Below, one piece after another: positions 34,270-43,142 of a DNA stretch of 64,000 nt (positions are counted from its first letter, which is position 1; the number at the start of each line of letters is the position of its first letter). This stretch comes from Streptomyces sp. WM6386 (GTDB lineage Bacteria > Actinomycetota > Actinomycetes > Streptomycetales > Streptomycetaceae). The translations under genes and the position numbers were made by a program. Where the stretch lies: positions 22,268-86,267 of the forward strand of contig NZ_JXTE01000034.1 of assembly GCF_000972385.1 (NCBI RefSeq), given 5' to 3'. The notes beneath the pieces were generated by a model. It saw nothing but the letters and a program-made list of their open reading frames with translations, did no database searches and was not told where the DNA came from.

Positions 34270-36354
34270 ATGCAGAACTCCGCGACGCCCACCCACTGCC
34301 CCTACTGCGCCCTGCAGTGCGGGATGAATCTCACGCCCGTCCCGGACGGGGGCGTGGAGGTCACCGAGCGCGCGGACTTTCCGGTGAACCGGGGTGCGCT
34401 GTGCGGCAAGGGCCGTACAGCGCACCAGGTGCTCTCGTCCCGGGTGCGCCTGACCTCCCCGTTGGTGCGCTCCGAGGGCAAGCTGGTGCCCGCCACCTGG
34501 GACGAGGCGCTGGACCGGATCGCCGGGGAACTGCGGCGTACGCGTACGGAGCATGGTCCGGACGCGTGCGGGGTGTTCGGCGGGGGCGGCCTGACGAACG
34601 AGAAGGCGTACACGCTGGGCAAGTTCGCCCGGGTCGTCCTCGGCACCTCGCAGATCGACTACAACGGCCGCTTCTGCATGTCCTCCGCGGCGGCCGGCGG
34701 AATCAAGGCGTTCGGCCTGGACCGGGGGCTGCCGTTCCCGCTGGAGGACATCCCGAAGACGGGCTGTGTGATCCTCGTCGGCTCCAATCCCGCCGAGACC
34801 ATGCCGCCGTCGATGCGCTTCTTCAACGAGCTGCGCGAGAACGGCGGCACGCTCATCGTCATCGACCCGCGCCGCACCAAGACCGCCGAGCAGGCGGACC
34901 TGCATCTGATGCCCCGCCCGGGCACCGACCTCGCGCTGGCGCTGGGCCTGCTGCACCTGGTCGTCGCCGAGGGGCAGGTCGACGAGGCCTACGTCGACGA
35001 GCGCACGGCCGGCTGGGAGGAGGCCCGCGCCGCGGCGATGGCCCACTGGCCGGAGTACGTGGAGCGGATCACCGGCGTTCCCGTGCCCCAACTCCGCGAG
35101 ACCGTACGGATGTTCTGTGAGCCCGAGGCTGCGATGGTGCTGACCGCGCGCGGACCCGAGCAGCAGTCCAAGGGCACGGACACCGTGGGCGCCTGGATCA
35201 ACCTGTGCCTGGCGACGGGCCGGGCGGGGAAGCCGTTCTCCGGGTACGGCTGTCTGACCGGGCAGGGCAACGGACAGGGCGGGCGCGAACACGGCCAGAA
35301 GGCCGACCAGTTGCCCGGCTACCGCAAGCTGGACGACCCGGCGGCGCGGCGGCATGTGGCCGAGGTGTGGGGAGTCGAGCCGGACTCGCTGCCCGGCCCC
35401 GGACGCAGCGCCTACGAGTTGCTGGACGCCCTGGGTGTCGACATCAGGTCGCTGCTGCTGATGGGCTCCAACCCGGTGGTGTCGGCGCCGCGTGCCGCGC
35501 ACATCGAGGAGCGCATCAAGTCCCTTGATTTCCTTGCCGTCTGTGACGTCGTGCTGTCGGAGACTGCGGAGCTCGCCGACGTCGTCCTGCCGGTCACGCA
35601 ATGGGCCGAGGAGACGGGCACGACGACCAACCTGGAAGGCCGGGTGCTGCTGCGCCGCCAGGCGATCACCCCGCCCGAGGGGGTGCGCAGCGACCTGGAG
35701 GTCATGCACGCGCTCGCCGACCGGCTCGGTGTGGAGAAGGGCTTCCCGACCGACCCCGAGGAGGTCTTCGAGGAGCTGCGCCGGGCGAGCGCTGGCGGGC
35801 CCGCGGACTACTCGGGAATCACCTACCGGCGACTGGCCGAGGAGAACGGGGTGTTCTGGCCGTGTCCGGCGGCCGATGCGGAAGCGGGACATCCCGGCAC
35901 GCCCCGCCTCTTCCTCGACCGCTTCGCCACGCCCGACGGCCGCGCCCGCTTCGTCCCCGTCTCGCACCGGGCCTCCGCCGAGGAGCCGGACGAGGAGTAC
36001 CCGGTGCTGCTGACGACCGGCCGGGTCGTCGCCCAGTACCAGTCCGGCGCCCAGACCCGGCGCGTGGACGAGCTGAACGCCGCCGCACCGGGCCCGTTCG
36101 TGGAGCTGCACCCGCGGCTCGCGGCCCGGCTGGGCGCGGCCGAGGGTGACCCGGTGGCGGTCGTGTCCCGGCGGGGCCGGGCCGTGGCACCGGCCCGCAT
36201 CACCACCGGCATCCGTCCCGACACCGTCTTCATGCCCTTCCACTGGCCGGGCGAGGGCCGCGCGAACACCCTCACCAACCCGGCACTCGACCCGACCTCG
36301 CGGATGCCGGAGTTCAAGGCGTGCGCGGTGCGGCTGGAGACGGTGAAGTCGTAG
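34270..36354 (+). CDS. nasA: Assimilatory nitrate reductase, molybdopterin subunit
   Basis: A 694-residue molybdopterin oxidoreductase reducing nitrate to nitrite. The N-terminal [4Fe-4S] ligands are CPYCALQCG (residues 10-18) and the distant CGKGRT. The Mo-pterin domain has NGRFCMSSAAAGG with the Cys that ligates Mo in assimilatory enzymes, then VLVGSNPAETMPP, and a C-terminal molydopterin-dinucleotide domain (TTGRVVAQYQSGAQTRR; FMPFHWPGEGRANTLTN). It lacks a Tat signal, so it is cytoplasmic. A GlnR-like box precedes it. nirB and nirD, for the next step, lie 9 kb downstream. Confidence 0.92.
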   Translation: MQNSATPTHCPYCALQCGMNLTPVPDGGVEVTERADFPVNRGALCGKGRTAHQVLSSRVRLTSPLVRSEGKLVPATWDEALDRIAGELRRTRTEHGPDACGVFGGGGLTNEKAYTLGKFARVVLGTSQIDYNGRFCMSSAAAGGIKAFGLDRGLPFPLEDIPKTGCVILVGSNPAETMPPSMRFFNELRENGGTLIVIDPRRTKTAEQADLHLMPRPGTDLALALGLLHLVVAEGQVDEAYVDERTAGWEEARAAAMAHWPEYVERITGVPVPQLRETVRMFCEPEAAMVLTARGPEQQSKGTDTVGAWINLCLATGRAGKPFSGYGCLTGQGNGQGGREHGQKADQLPGYRKLDDPAARRHVAEVWGVEPDSLPGPGRSAYELLDALGVDIRSLLLMGSNPVVSAPRAAHIEERIKSLDFLAVCDVVLSETAELADVVLPVTQWAEETGTTTNLEGRVLLRRQAITPPEGVRSDLEVMHALADRLGVEKGFPTDPEEVFEELRRASAGGPADYSGITYRRLAEENGVFWPCPAADAEAGHPGTPRLFLDRFATPDGRARFVPVSHRASAEEPDEEYPVLLTTGRVVAQYQSGAQTRRVDELNAAAPGPFVELHPRLAARLGAAEGDPVAVVSRRGRAVAPARITTGIRPDTVFMPFHWPGEGRANTLTNPALDPTSRMPEFKACAVRLETVKS

Positions 36355-36653
36355 GCACGGGGCCGTACCCGTGCCGGGCGGTACGGGGGCCCGCAAAGGG
36401 CGGTGCCGTGCGTTCGGCGCCGGGAATGACGCCGGTGCGGCTCACGAGCTCGACGGCATCGGCACCGAGGAGTCGCTGGGCCGTTGGCCCGGGAGGGGCG
36501 CCGCCGTTGCCGGGAGGCGGGCTGCCGCCGTCTGCGCTGCCCGCGCCGGTGTTCTCAGGCGGCGAGGGTCAGGACGCCGGCCGTCAGCGGGTGGGGTGGC
36601 GAGGTGGCGGAACCTCACGAACCCGGTTCTCCTGGCGGGGGCGCCGAACGTCC
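36355..36653. other. Gap between nasA and the cyclotransferase gene
   Basis: About 300 bases between convergent genes. I see no gene and no clean hairpin of terminator quality. Open frames through it on both strands have Arg/Ala/Pro-rich shadow composition. Confidence 0.4.
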
Positions 36654-37067
36654 TCAGCCGCGGACCAGCCAGTCGCCGCTGCCGATCAGCTTGCCGCGAG
36701 CACGTAGTTCGGCGGCCACGGCAGGGGCGGCGACGTACACCCACGCCCGCACGGACACGCCGTCGGTGTCCCGTACGACGTCGCACTCGATCCGCTCGTA
36801 GAGGTTCTGGGGATCGCCGGGGGCGTAGTCCTCGAGCCGGTCCAGGGCGACCAGGAGGCCGTCGTACGCCTCGGGGTGGGCGGTGACGAGCTCCCCGTGG
36901 ACGGTGCCCCCGGGCTCCTGGACGGCGTAGGGATAGCCAGGGCCGTCGTACAGCACCACGCCGTCGAGGCGCCCCCGTTCCTCGGAGCCTGTGCGCCCGC
37001 GGAGGAAGTGGTCGTGGTTGACCTCTCCGGGGCGAAGGGTGCCGTAGACGAAGAACGGGAGTCTCAC
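36654..37067 (-). CDS. Gamma-glutamylcyclotransferase-like (AIG2/GGACT) protein
   Basis: A 137-residue protein with the BtrG/AIG2 fold. The conserved substrate loop FVYGTLRPGEVNHD is at residues 5-18 and the catalytic Glu lies in LLVALDRLEDY (about 75). Members cleave gamma-glutamyl amines to pyroglutamate. The GTG at 37067 gives the compact N-terminus (VRLPFFVYGTL); the frame is open further to 37127. A secreted protease gene is divergent from it. Confidence 0.8.
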   Translation of the reverse strand: MRLPFFVYGTLRPGEVNHDHFLRGRTGSEERGRLDGVVLYDGPGYPYAVQEPGGTVHGELVTAHPEAYDGLLVALDRLEDYAPGDPQNLYERIECDVVRDTDGVSVRAWVYVAAPAVAAELRARGKLIGSGDWLVRG

Positions 37068-37216
37068 GGAAACGATTCTCTCTCCACACACACCGGTGCC
37101 GGACATGCACAGACGCCCTATGGACATGACATGTCATGGCCCCTTAAATCTCAGGCAGCACTCGCGCCTCCTCGCTTTCCCCCCACGCGCCCCAAGGCGC
37201 CTTTTCAAGGAGACAG

Positions 37217-38878
37217 ATGAGCCGGATACGTCCCGTTCGCCCTGTCCACACCCTCATGGGGTCCCGTCTCGCCACGGTCGGCATGGCCGCCACCGCCGCG
37301 GCCCTCCTGGCCACCGCACTCTCGCCGACCGCGGGCGCGGCCGACAGGCCGACCCGGGCCACCGCGATCGACAACGCGGCGGACGTGCTCGTGGCGCAGG
37401 CCTCGAAGCTGGGCCTCACCACCGCGCAGGACACGAAGGTCCGGGACGTGGTGATCGACAAGGACGGCGGGCAGCACGTCCGCTACGACCGCACGTACCG
37501 CGGAATCCCGGTACTGGGCGGCGACTTCGTGGTCCACCTGGACGCGAACGGAACGTACCGCAGCACCGACAGGGCCACCCGCCAGTCGATCGCACTGTCC
37601 TCGGTCACCCCCGGCCTCGCCGCCCCGAAGGCCGCCGACCTCGCGGCGAACGCGCTGCGCGCGGCCAACCTCGGCGAGACGCTGAAGAAGCTGACGGCCA
37701 AGCCACAGCTGGTCGTCGACGCCCTGCACGGCGCGCCCAAGCTGGCCTGGCAGACGAACGTCGTCGCACAGGACTCGCTCGGCAACCCGGTCGGGCGCAC
37801 GGTGCTGACCGACGCGGGCACGGGTGCGCAGATCGACGCGTGGGACTCGATCGAGACGGCGTCCGGTGACGGGAAGTCGCTGTACGGCGGGACGGTGCCG
37901 CTGGAGACGACGCTGTCGGGATCGACGTACCAGCTCAAGGACGCGACGCGCGGAAACACGTACACGGGTGACGCGGCGAACAAGACGGACCTCTGCATCC
38001 TGGGCATCTGCATCAGCCGCGCTCCGGCGACGCTCTTCACGGACGCCGACAACCACTGGGGAACGGGGGCGACTTCGGACCGTGCGACGGCGGCCGTGGA
38101 CGCCCAGTACGGCACCGACGTCACCTGGGACTACTACAAGAACGTCCACGGGCGGAGCGGTATCGCGGGCGACGGCAAGGGGTCGTTCAACCGCGTCCAC
38201 TACGGCAACAACTACAACAACGCCTTCTGGGACGACAGTTGCTTCTGCATGACGTACGGCGACGGTGACGGGACACAGCTCGGCCCGCTCGTGTCGCTGG
38301 ACGTGGCGGGCCACGAGATGTCGCACGGTGTGACGTCGAAGACGGCGGCGCTGACGTACTCGGGTGAGTCGGGCGGCCTGAACGAGGCCACGTCGGACAT
38401 CTTCGGAACGCTGGTGGAGTTCTACGCGGGCAACTCCACGGACGCCGGGGACTACCTGATCGGCGAGAAGATCGTCCGCTCCGGCTTCGGCCGGGACGCG
38501 CTGCGCTACATGGACAAGCCGTCGAAGGACGGCAACTCGGCGGACTGCTGGAGTTCGACGGTCAAGGACCTGGACGTGCACTACTCGTCCGGCGTCGCGA
38601 ACCACTTCGCGTTCCTCCTCGCCGAGGGCAGCGGCGCCCGGACGGTGAACGGCGTCAGTTACAACTCCCCCACCTGCAACAGCTCTTCGGTGACGGGCAT
38701 CGGCCGGGACAAGGTGGGTGCGATCTGGTACCGGGCGCTGACGGTCTACATGACGTCCTCGACGAACTACGCGGGTGCGCGCACGGCGACGCTGAACGCG
38801 GCAAAGGACCTGTACGGCTCCGGAAGCACGGAGTACAACACGGTGGCCGCGGCATGGAGCGCAGTGAACGTGGGTTGA
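37217..38878 (+). CDS. Secreted thermolysin-family (M4) metalloprotease
   Basis: A 553-residue preproenzyme. A signal peptide (about 1-41, ending TAGAA) is followed by an FTP inhibitory propeptide (YRGIPVLGGDFVVHLDANG near 95) and the M4 catalytic domain. The zinc site is H366EMSH370 with the third ligand in GGLNEATSD about 20 residues later, and a C-terminal helical domain with DVHYSSGVANHFAFLL carrying the catalytic His. AAGGAGA precedes the ATG. It degrades extracellular protein. Extra cysteines (CILGIC; SCFC) may form disulfides. Confidence 0.94.
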   Translation: MSRIRPVRPVHTLMGSRLATVGMAATAAALLATALSPTAGAADRPTRATAIDNAADVLVAQASKLGLTTAQDTKVRDVVIDKDGGQHVRYDRTYRGIPVLGGDFVVHLDANGTYRSTDRATRQSIALSSVTPGLAAPKAADLAANALRAANLGETLKKLTAKPQLVVDALHGAPKLAWQTNVVAQDSLGNPVGRTVLTDAGTGAQIDAWDSIETASGDGKSLYGGTVPLETTLSGSTYQLKDATRGNTYTGDAANKTDLCILGICISRAPATLFTDADNHWGTGATSDRATAAVDAQYGTDVTWDYYKNVHGRSGIAGDGKGSFNRVHYGNNYNNAFWDDSCFCMTYGDGDGTQLGPLVSLDVAGHEMSHGVTSKTAALTYSGESGGLNEATSDIFGTLVEFYAGNSTDAGDYLIGEKIVRSGFGRDALRYMDKPSKDGNSADCWSSTVKDLDVHYSSGVANHFAFLLAEGSGARTVNGVSYNSPTCNSSSVTGIGRDKVGAIWYRALTVYMTSSTNYAGARTATLNAAKDLYGSGSTEYNTVAAAWSAVNVG

Positions 38879-38883
38879 GGGCT

Positions 38884-38969
38884 TGAGGGATTGGCAGATC
38901 CGTCCCCCGCCGGTCTCCGGCGACCTGCGCTTTCACCCGGGCAAACGGAACAGATCCGCCAATCCCTCA
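38884..38969. repeat. 17-bp imperfect inverted repeat after the protease gene
   Basis: TGAGGGATTGGCAGATC (38884-38900) and its inverse GATCCGCCAATCCCTCA (38953-38969) differ at one position and are 52 bases apart. It sits between the protease stop (38878) and the convergent FMN reductase stop (38985). It may act as a long-loop terminator or be a short non-autonomous repeat element. Confidence 0.65.
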
Positions 38970-38984
38970 GGCAGACCGGCGGGG

Positions 38985-39569
38985 CTACGCCCCGTACGGC
39001 CTCAGCTCCCTCGCCTCTCTCAAGCCCCTCCCCCACCACACCAGCTGGTCCAGCATCGCCTTCGCCGCCGCCTGCGGTCCCGCTGGGTCCTTCAGCCTTC
39101 CCTCGTCGTCGAAGGACGCCCCCGCGTTGTGGAAGGACACCGTGTCCCGGACCGTCACCGCGTGCAGTTCCGCGAAGACCTGCCGGAGGTGTTCCACCGC
39201 TCGAAGGCCGCCCGACATGCCGCCGTACGAGACGAGGGCGACGGGCTTGGTCTGCCACTCGGTGTAGTGCCAGTCGACGAGGTTCTTGAGGCCGGCGGGG
39301 AAGGAGTGGTTGTACTCGGGGGTGAGGACGACGAAGGCGTCCGCGGTGGCCAGTTTCGGGGAGATTCCGGAGAGGGCCGCCGTCGCCTCCTGGGTGCGGG
39401 CGAAGGACATCGGGAGGTCCGTCTCCGCGACGTCCACGACCTCGGGGAGCAGGTCCTCCCGGCCGTGCATCAGGTCGAGGAGCCAGTCCGCGACGACGGG
39501 GCCGAAGCGGCCGTGGCGGTTGCTGCCGACGACGAGGGTGACCTTCAAAGGGGCGTCTGTGATCTGCAT
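38985..39569 (-). CDS. NADPH-dependent FMN reductase family protein
   Basis: A 194-residue flavodoxin-fold reductase. The FMN phosphate loop is VVGSNRHGRFGPVVADW (about 13-29) and the conserved TPEYNHSFPAGLKNLVDW (about 82-99) binds the flavin ring. Such enzymes reduce FMN, quinones, azo dyes or chromate. The ATG start gives the expected MQITDAPLKVTLVVGS N-terminus. Monocistronic; a short TCAAGC-containing sequence upstream (about 39585-39605) may be regulatory but is not assignable. Confidence 0.88.
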   Translation of the reverse strand: MQITDAPLKVTLVVGSNRHGRFGPVVADWLLDLMHGREDLLPEVVDVAETDLPMSFARTQEATAALSGISPKLATADAFVVLTPEYNHSFPAGLKNLVDWHYTEWQTKPVALVSYGGMSGGLRAVEHLRQVFAELHAVTVRDTVSFHNAGASFDDEGRLKDPAGPQAAAKAMLDQLVWWGRGLREARELRPYGA

Positions 39570-39846
39570 GAGGGACAGCCTGATACCTCAACAAAGCTTG
39601 AGGTCAAGCCCCGGCCGCCGATACCGGGTCACCCGGTCGCACCCTCGCTCTGCGCCCTTCGGGTTCTCTTCCGCGACACCTCCGCCCTACGCCGGTGACC
39701 TGCCCAAACACCGCCACCGCAGCCCCGCCGCATACCGACCTGACACCCATTCACCCCATTTCTGACGCACCCTCAGGAAGCGCGCTCGGCCCGCTGCCAC
39801 TTACCTCGGAAGGGCAGGGAACACCGAAGAGCTCGAGGGAGCACCG

Positions 39847-40368
39847 ATGCGCCGTACCGTCCGCATGCTGACCGGCACCGCGCTCGCCGTCGCGGCCGCG
39901 GGGCTGGTCGCCGCACCGGTGTACGCCGCGGACGCCGGGAGCCTGGAGGTGTACCCGTCCTCGGTCGTGCCCGGCGGACAGGTCACGGTGAACACGGCGG
40001 CGTGCGAGGACGGCGACACCGCGGCGGGCGACGCCAGTGCGGTGGGCGCCGAACCGTTCACGCTCGCGCCGAGCACCCATGAGCAGGACGCGATCGGACA
40101 GTTCCAGGTGCCGGAGAGCGCGCAGCCGGGGACGTACGAGATCGTCGCGACGTGCGCGGAGGGCGGCCGGCGGGTGACGGGCGACCTGGTGGTCACGCTC
40201 ACGTCCACCCGTCAGCAGGTGTATCCCCGGGGAAGTGTGAAGACGGGGGTCGGTGGCGCGCTTGGCCCCGATCCCGTGCAGACCGCGGCCGGTGTGACGG
40301 CTCTCGCCGTCGCCGCCGCGGGCGGTACCTGGCTCCTGCATCGCCGGGCGAGAGGCGACGGGATCTGA
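39847..40368 (+). CDS. Exported, membrane-anchored protein beside sortase
   Basis: A 173-residue surface protein. It has a signal peptide (about 1-27, ending VYAAD), an all-beta ectodomain with two cysteines, and a C-terminal hydrophobic helix (VTALAVAAAGGTWLL) followed by RRARG. This is the layout of a sortase substrate, but no LPxTG or LAxTG is present; the stretch before the helix reads SVKTGVGGALGPDP. The class F sortase gene begins 115 bases downstream, so processing by that enzyme is a reasonable guess. Confidence 0.78.
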   Translation: MRRTVRMLTGTALAVAAAGLVAAPVYAADAGSLEVYPSSVVPGGQVTVNTAACEDGDTAAGDASAVGAEPFTLAPSTHEQDAIGQFQVPESAQPGTYEIVATCAEGGRRVTGDLVVTLTSTRQQVYPRGSVKTGVGGALGPDPVQTAAGVTALAVAAAGGTWLLHRRARGDGI

Positions 40369-40483
40369 CGGACACCCTCCGCTGTCCGTCCGCCGGTACC
40401 GCATGTCCCCTCCCCCTCCGGGTCCGACGCCCCTCGCGGCCCGGAGGGGGACAGGGGCAGGCCCAGCGAAAAGGAGGCTCGGC

Positions 40484-41110
40484 ATGCGCAGACATCGCAG
40501 CGCCGGCAACTTCGTCATAGCGGCGGTCACCGTCGTCGCCCTGTGCTGCGGCGCCTGGCTGCTGCGCAGTGGCGCCGCGACGCACGCACCGCCGCAGCCC
40601 TCCGCCGCCGAGGCCCGCGCCGACCACGCCGACACACGCTCCGCGCCCGCGCTGCCGCCCTCCCCGCCGGACCGCATCCGCATCCCGTCGATCCGCGTGA
40701 ACGCCCCCCTGATGGGACTCGGACTCACCCCGACCGGCAGCCTCGACGTCCCGCCCGCCGAGAAGGAGAACCTCGCCGGCTGGTACGAGGCCGGCACCAC
40801 CCCCGGTGAGACGGGCACCGCGATCGTCGCCGGGCATGTCGACAACGCCGACGGTCCCGCCGTCTTCTACGACCTCGGCGCCCTGAAGAAGGGCAGCCCC
40901 ATCGAGGTGGCCCGGCGCGACGGCGGCACTGCCGTCTTCTCGGTCGACTCCGTCGAGGTGTACGACGCCAAGGACTTCCCCGACGAAAAGGTGTACGGCG
41001 CGGCGCAACGGCCCGAGCTGCGGGTGATCACCTGCGGCGGGGGCTACTCACGGGCGACCGGCTATCAGGGCAACGTCGTCGTCTTCGCGCATCTGACCGG
41101 CAGCCGCTGA
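40484..41110 (+). CDS. Class F sortase
   Basis: A 208-residue transpeptidase, membrane-anchored by an N-terminal helix (about 10-29). The catalytic residues are readable: His118 in VAGHVDN, Cys184 in RVITCGGGYS, and Arg189 shortly after; SIRVNAPLMGLGL is a typical early block. Class F sortases are common in actinobacteria with unclear substrates. AAAGGAGG precedes the ATG. The 3' end overlaps the convergent HxlR regulator by 63 bases. Confidence 0.9.
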   Translation: MRRHRSAGNFVIAAVTVVALCCGAWLLRSGAATHAPPQPSAAEARADHADTRSAPALPPSPPDRIRIPSIRVNAPLMGLGLTPTGSLDVPPAEKENLAGWYEAGTTPGETGTAIVAGHVDNADGPAVFYDLGALKKGSPIEVARRDGGTAVFSVDSVEVYDAKDFPDEKVYGAAQRPELRVITCGGGYSRATGYQGNVVVFAHLTGSR

Positions 41111-41464
41111 AGCACCGTCGAGCGTGTTCGCCGAGGCACCACCGAGCATGTTCTCCTTGCCCCAGTCCCCCAGCGGCCCCAGCGCCTCGTTGAGTGTCTC
41201 GCCCCGCTCGGTCAGGGAGTACTCGACCCTCGGCGGCACCTCGTCGTACGCCTCCCGGTGCACGATGCCGTCCGCCTCCAGCTCCCGCAGATGAGCCGCG
41301 AGCACCTTCTCCGTCACCCCCGGCAGCTCCCGGCGCAGCTCGCCGAAACGGCACGGCTTCTCGTGCAGCGCCCAGAGGATGAGCACCTTCCACTTGCCGC
41401 CGATCACATCCATCGCCGCGTCGATCCCGCAGACATACGTGCCCGGCCGCCGTGCCCTCGCCAT
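41048..41464 (-). CDS. HxlR-family transcriptional regulator
   Basis: A 138-residue winged-helix regulator. The family core is intact: the redox-type Cys in TYVCGIDAAMDVIGGKWKVL, then LHEKPCRFGELRRELPGVTE, VLAAHLRELEADGIVHRE and RVEYSLTERGETL. I use the ATG at 41464, preceded by GAGGGGG. It is divergent from an NAD(P)-dependent reductase, with a perfect palindrome between them (41514-41531), which is the typical HxlR arrangement of a regulator next to its oxidoreductase target. Confidence 0.9.
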   Translation of the reverse strand: MARARRPGTYVCGIDAAMDVIGGKWKVLILWALHEKPCRFGELRRELPGVTEKVLAAHLRELEADGIVHREAYDEVPPRVEYSLTERGETLNEALGPLGDWGKENMLGGASANTLDGASAAAGQMREDDDVALIAGRP

Positions 41465-41513
41465 GCCGCCCCCTCTTCCTGCCTGGACTCTTTCCCGGCG
41501 GTAACCACCCACT

Positions 41514-41531
41514 CTCAAGTACGTACTTGAG
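41514..41531. promoter_or_regulatory. Perfect palindrome, HxlR operator candidate
   Basis: CTCAAGTACGTACTTGAG is an 18-base perfect palindrome in the 99-base divergent region between the HxlR regulator and the reductase at 41564. HxlR-type proteins bind such short palindromes as dimers. It is the only strong dyad in the region. Confidence 0.72.
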
Positions 41532-41563
41532 CAGGCGCTTCCCCACGAACAACCCTAAGCGGC

Positions 41564-42457
41564 ATGACTGACAACGCCCTCACCGCCAAGACTCCGCTCA
41601 CCCTCCTCGGCGCCGGTGCCATGGGCACCGCCCTCGCCCGCACCTGGCTCGCCGCCGGCCATCCCATGACCGTCTGGAACCGCACCCCCGCCCGCGCCGA
41701 GGCCCTGGCCGCCGAGGGCGCGACGGTCGCCGCGAGCGCCGCCGAGGCGGTGGCCGCGAACCGGCTCGTCATCGCCTGTCTGCTGGACGACGCCTCGGTA
41801 GGCGAGGCGCTCGACACAGCCGATCTCCAGGACAGGGACCTGGTGAACCTCACCACCGGGACGCCGGGCCACGGGCGCGCGAGGGCCGCCTGGGCACAGG
41901 CCCGCGGCGCCCGTTTCCTGGACGGCGGGATCATGGGCACACCGCCGATGATCGAGGCGCCGGACTCCGGTGCGTACGTCTTCTACAGCGGTGCCGCCGA
42001 CCTCTTCGAGGAGCACCGCGACACCCTCGCCGTGCCGGCCGCGACCACGTACGTCGGCGCGGACCCGGGGTTCGCCGCGCTGCACGACGTGGCGCTGCTG
42101 AGCGCGATGGACGGCATGTTCGCGGGCATCACCCACGCCTTCGCGCTGATCCGCCCGGAGGACATCGCCCCGAAGGACTTCGCCCAGCTGCTTGCGGAGT
42201 GGCTGACCGCGATGACGTTCATGGTGCACAAGGCCGCCGACCAGTTGGAGAGCGGCGACTACGCCAAGGACGTGGTCTCCAACCTGGCCATGCAGTCCGC
42301 CGCCAACGCCACGCTGCTGCGCACGGCCGAGGAGCAGGGCGTGAGCACCGAGCTGCTGACGCCGTACGCGGACCTGATGGCGCGGCGGGTCGCGGACGGG
42401 TACGGGCACGAGGACATCACGGGGGTGGTCGAGCTGCTCGTGCGGAAGCAGTCCTGA
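41564..42457 (+). CDS. NAD(P)-dependent 6PGDH/imine-reductase-like dehydrogenase
   Basis: A 297-residue Rossmann-fold reductase. The coenzyme motif LLGAGAMGTALARTWLAAGH is at residues 13-32, with NRTPARAEA indicating NADPH preference (Arg after beta-2). LDGGIMGTPPMIEAP near 120 is the substrate-loop region of the imine reductase/beta-hydroxyacid dehydrogenase superfamily. The C-terminal helical domain mediates dimerisation. Probably controlled by the divergent HxlR regulator. The natural substrate is unknown. Confidence 0.85.
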   Translation: MTDNALTAKTPLTLLGAGAMGTALARTWLAAGHPMTVWNRTPARAEALAAEGATVAASAAEAVAANRLVIACLLDDASVGEALDTADLQDRDLVNLTTGTPGHGRARAAWAQARGARFLDGGIMGTPPMIEAPDSGAYVFYSGAADLFEEHRDTLAVPAATTYVGADPGFAALHDVALLSAMDGMFAGITHAFALIRPEDIAPKDFAQLLAEWLTAMTFMVHKAADQLESGDYAKDVVSNLAMQSAANATLLRTAEEQGVSTELLTPYADLMARRVADGYGHEDITGVVELLVRKQS

Positions 42458-42606
42458 GCGGGCCGGGTGAAGTCCGCTGCGGTTCGGCAGCGCCCCCAAA
42501 AGGCGCGGGGCCGTCTCCGTTTGCGGCTGCCGCCGTGTGGGCGCGACCAGCCACGACGGCGCCGCAGACGAACAACAACCCGTCCACCGCACTCCCAGCG
42601 GAGCGC

Positions 42607-43128
42607 TCAGCTCACGTGCGCGGCGATCGTCCGCGCACACTCCAGGGACTCGGTCCCCGCGGTGTCCACCTCCACGTCGTACACCACCCCCTGGTGGACG
42701 ATCTCCGCCTGCTTCTCCGCCATCCCGCGCACCCGGTCGCCGCGGGCGATCTCCCGGCCCGCGGCCACCGCGGCCTCGCAGCGGACGCCGACCCAGAGCA
42801 CGTCCAGGCCGTCGAGGACCCCGCGCCAGCGGTCCTGGGTCGACGGTCCACCGAGGAAGACGTCGTCGATGATCACGCGGACGCCCGCGTGGACCATGGC
42901 CGCGATGCCCTTGGCCCAGGCCGCTTCCAGGGCCATGTACTCCGGGCCGACGTGGACCGCGCCGTCCGGGGCGAACTCGATGCCCGCGCCCTGCCCCGGC
43001 ATCGCCTCGATCAGGGAGTCGACCCCGAAGGCCAGCCACGGGTCCGGCAGCACCGCCTGCAGACACCGCACGATCCCGGACTTGCCGGAGCTGGAGCCGC
43101 CGTTGACCACGATCACCTGGGTCGCCAT
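42607..43128 (-). CDS. Chloramphenicol-phosphotransferase-like P-loop kinase
   Basis: A 173-residue P-loop protein. Walker A is [15 protein letters not shown] (residues 8-22) and [11 protein letters not shown] (about 36-46) matches the catalytic-Asp region of chloramphenicol 3-O-phosphotransferase; [12 protein letters not shown] is the Walker B-like strand. This family phosphorylates chloramphenicol in S. venezuelae, but many members in other Streptomyces have unknown targets. The ATG at 43128 is chosen because the P-loop starts directly after it. Confidence 0.85.
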   Translation of the reverse strand: MATQVIVVNGGSSSGKSGIVRCLQAVLPDPWLAFGVDSLIEAMPGQGAGIEFAPDGAVHVGPEYMALEAAWAKGIAAMVHAGVRVIIDDVFLGGPSTQDRWRGVLDGLDVLWVGVRCEAAVAAGREIARGDRVRGMAEKQAEIVHQGVVYDVEVDTAGTESLECARTIAAHVS

Positions 43129-43142
43129 GGGGTCACCGTAGG

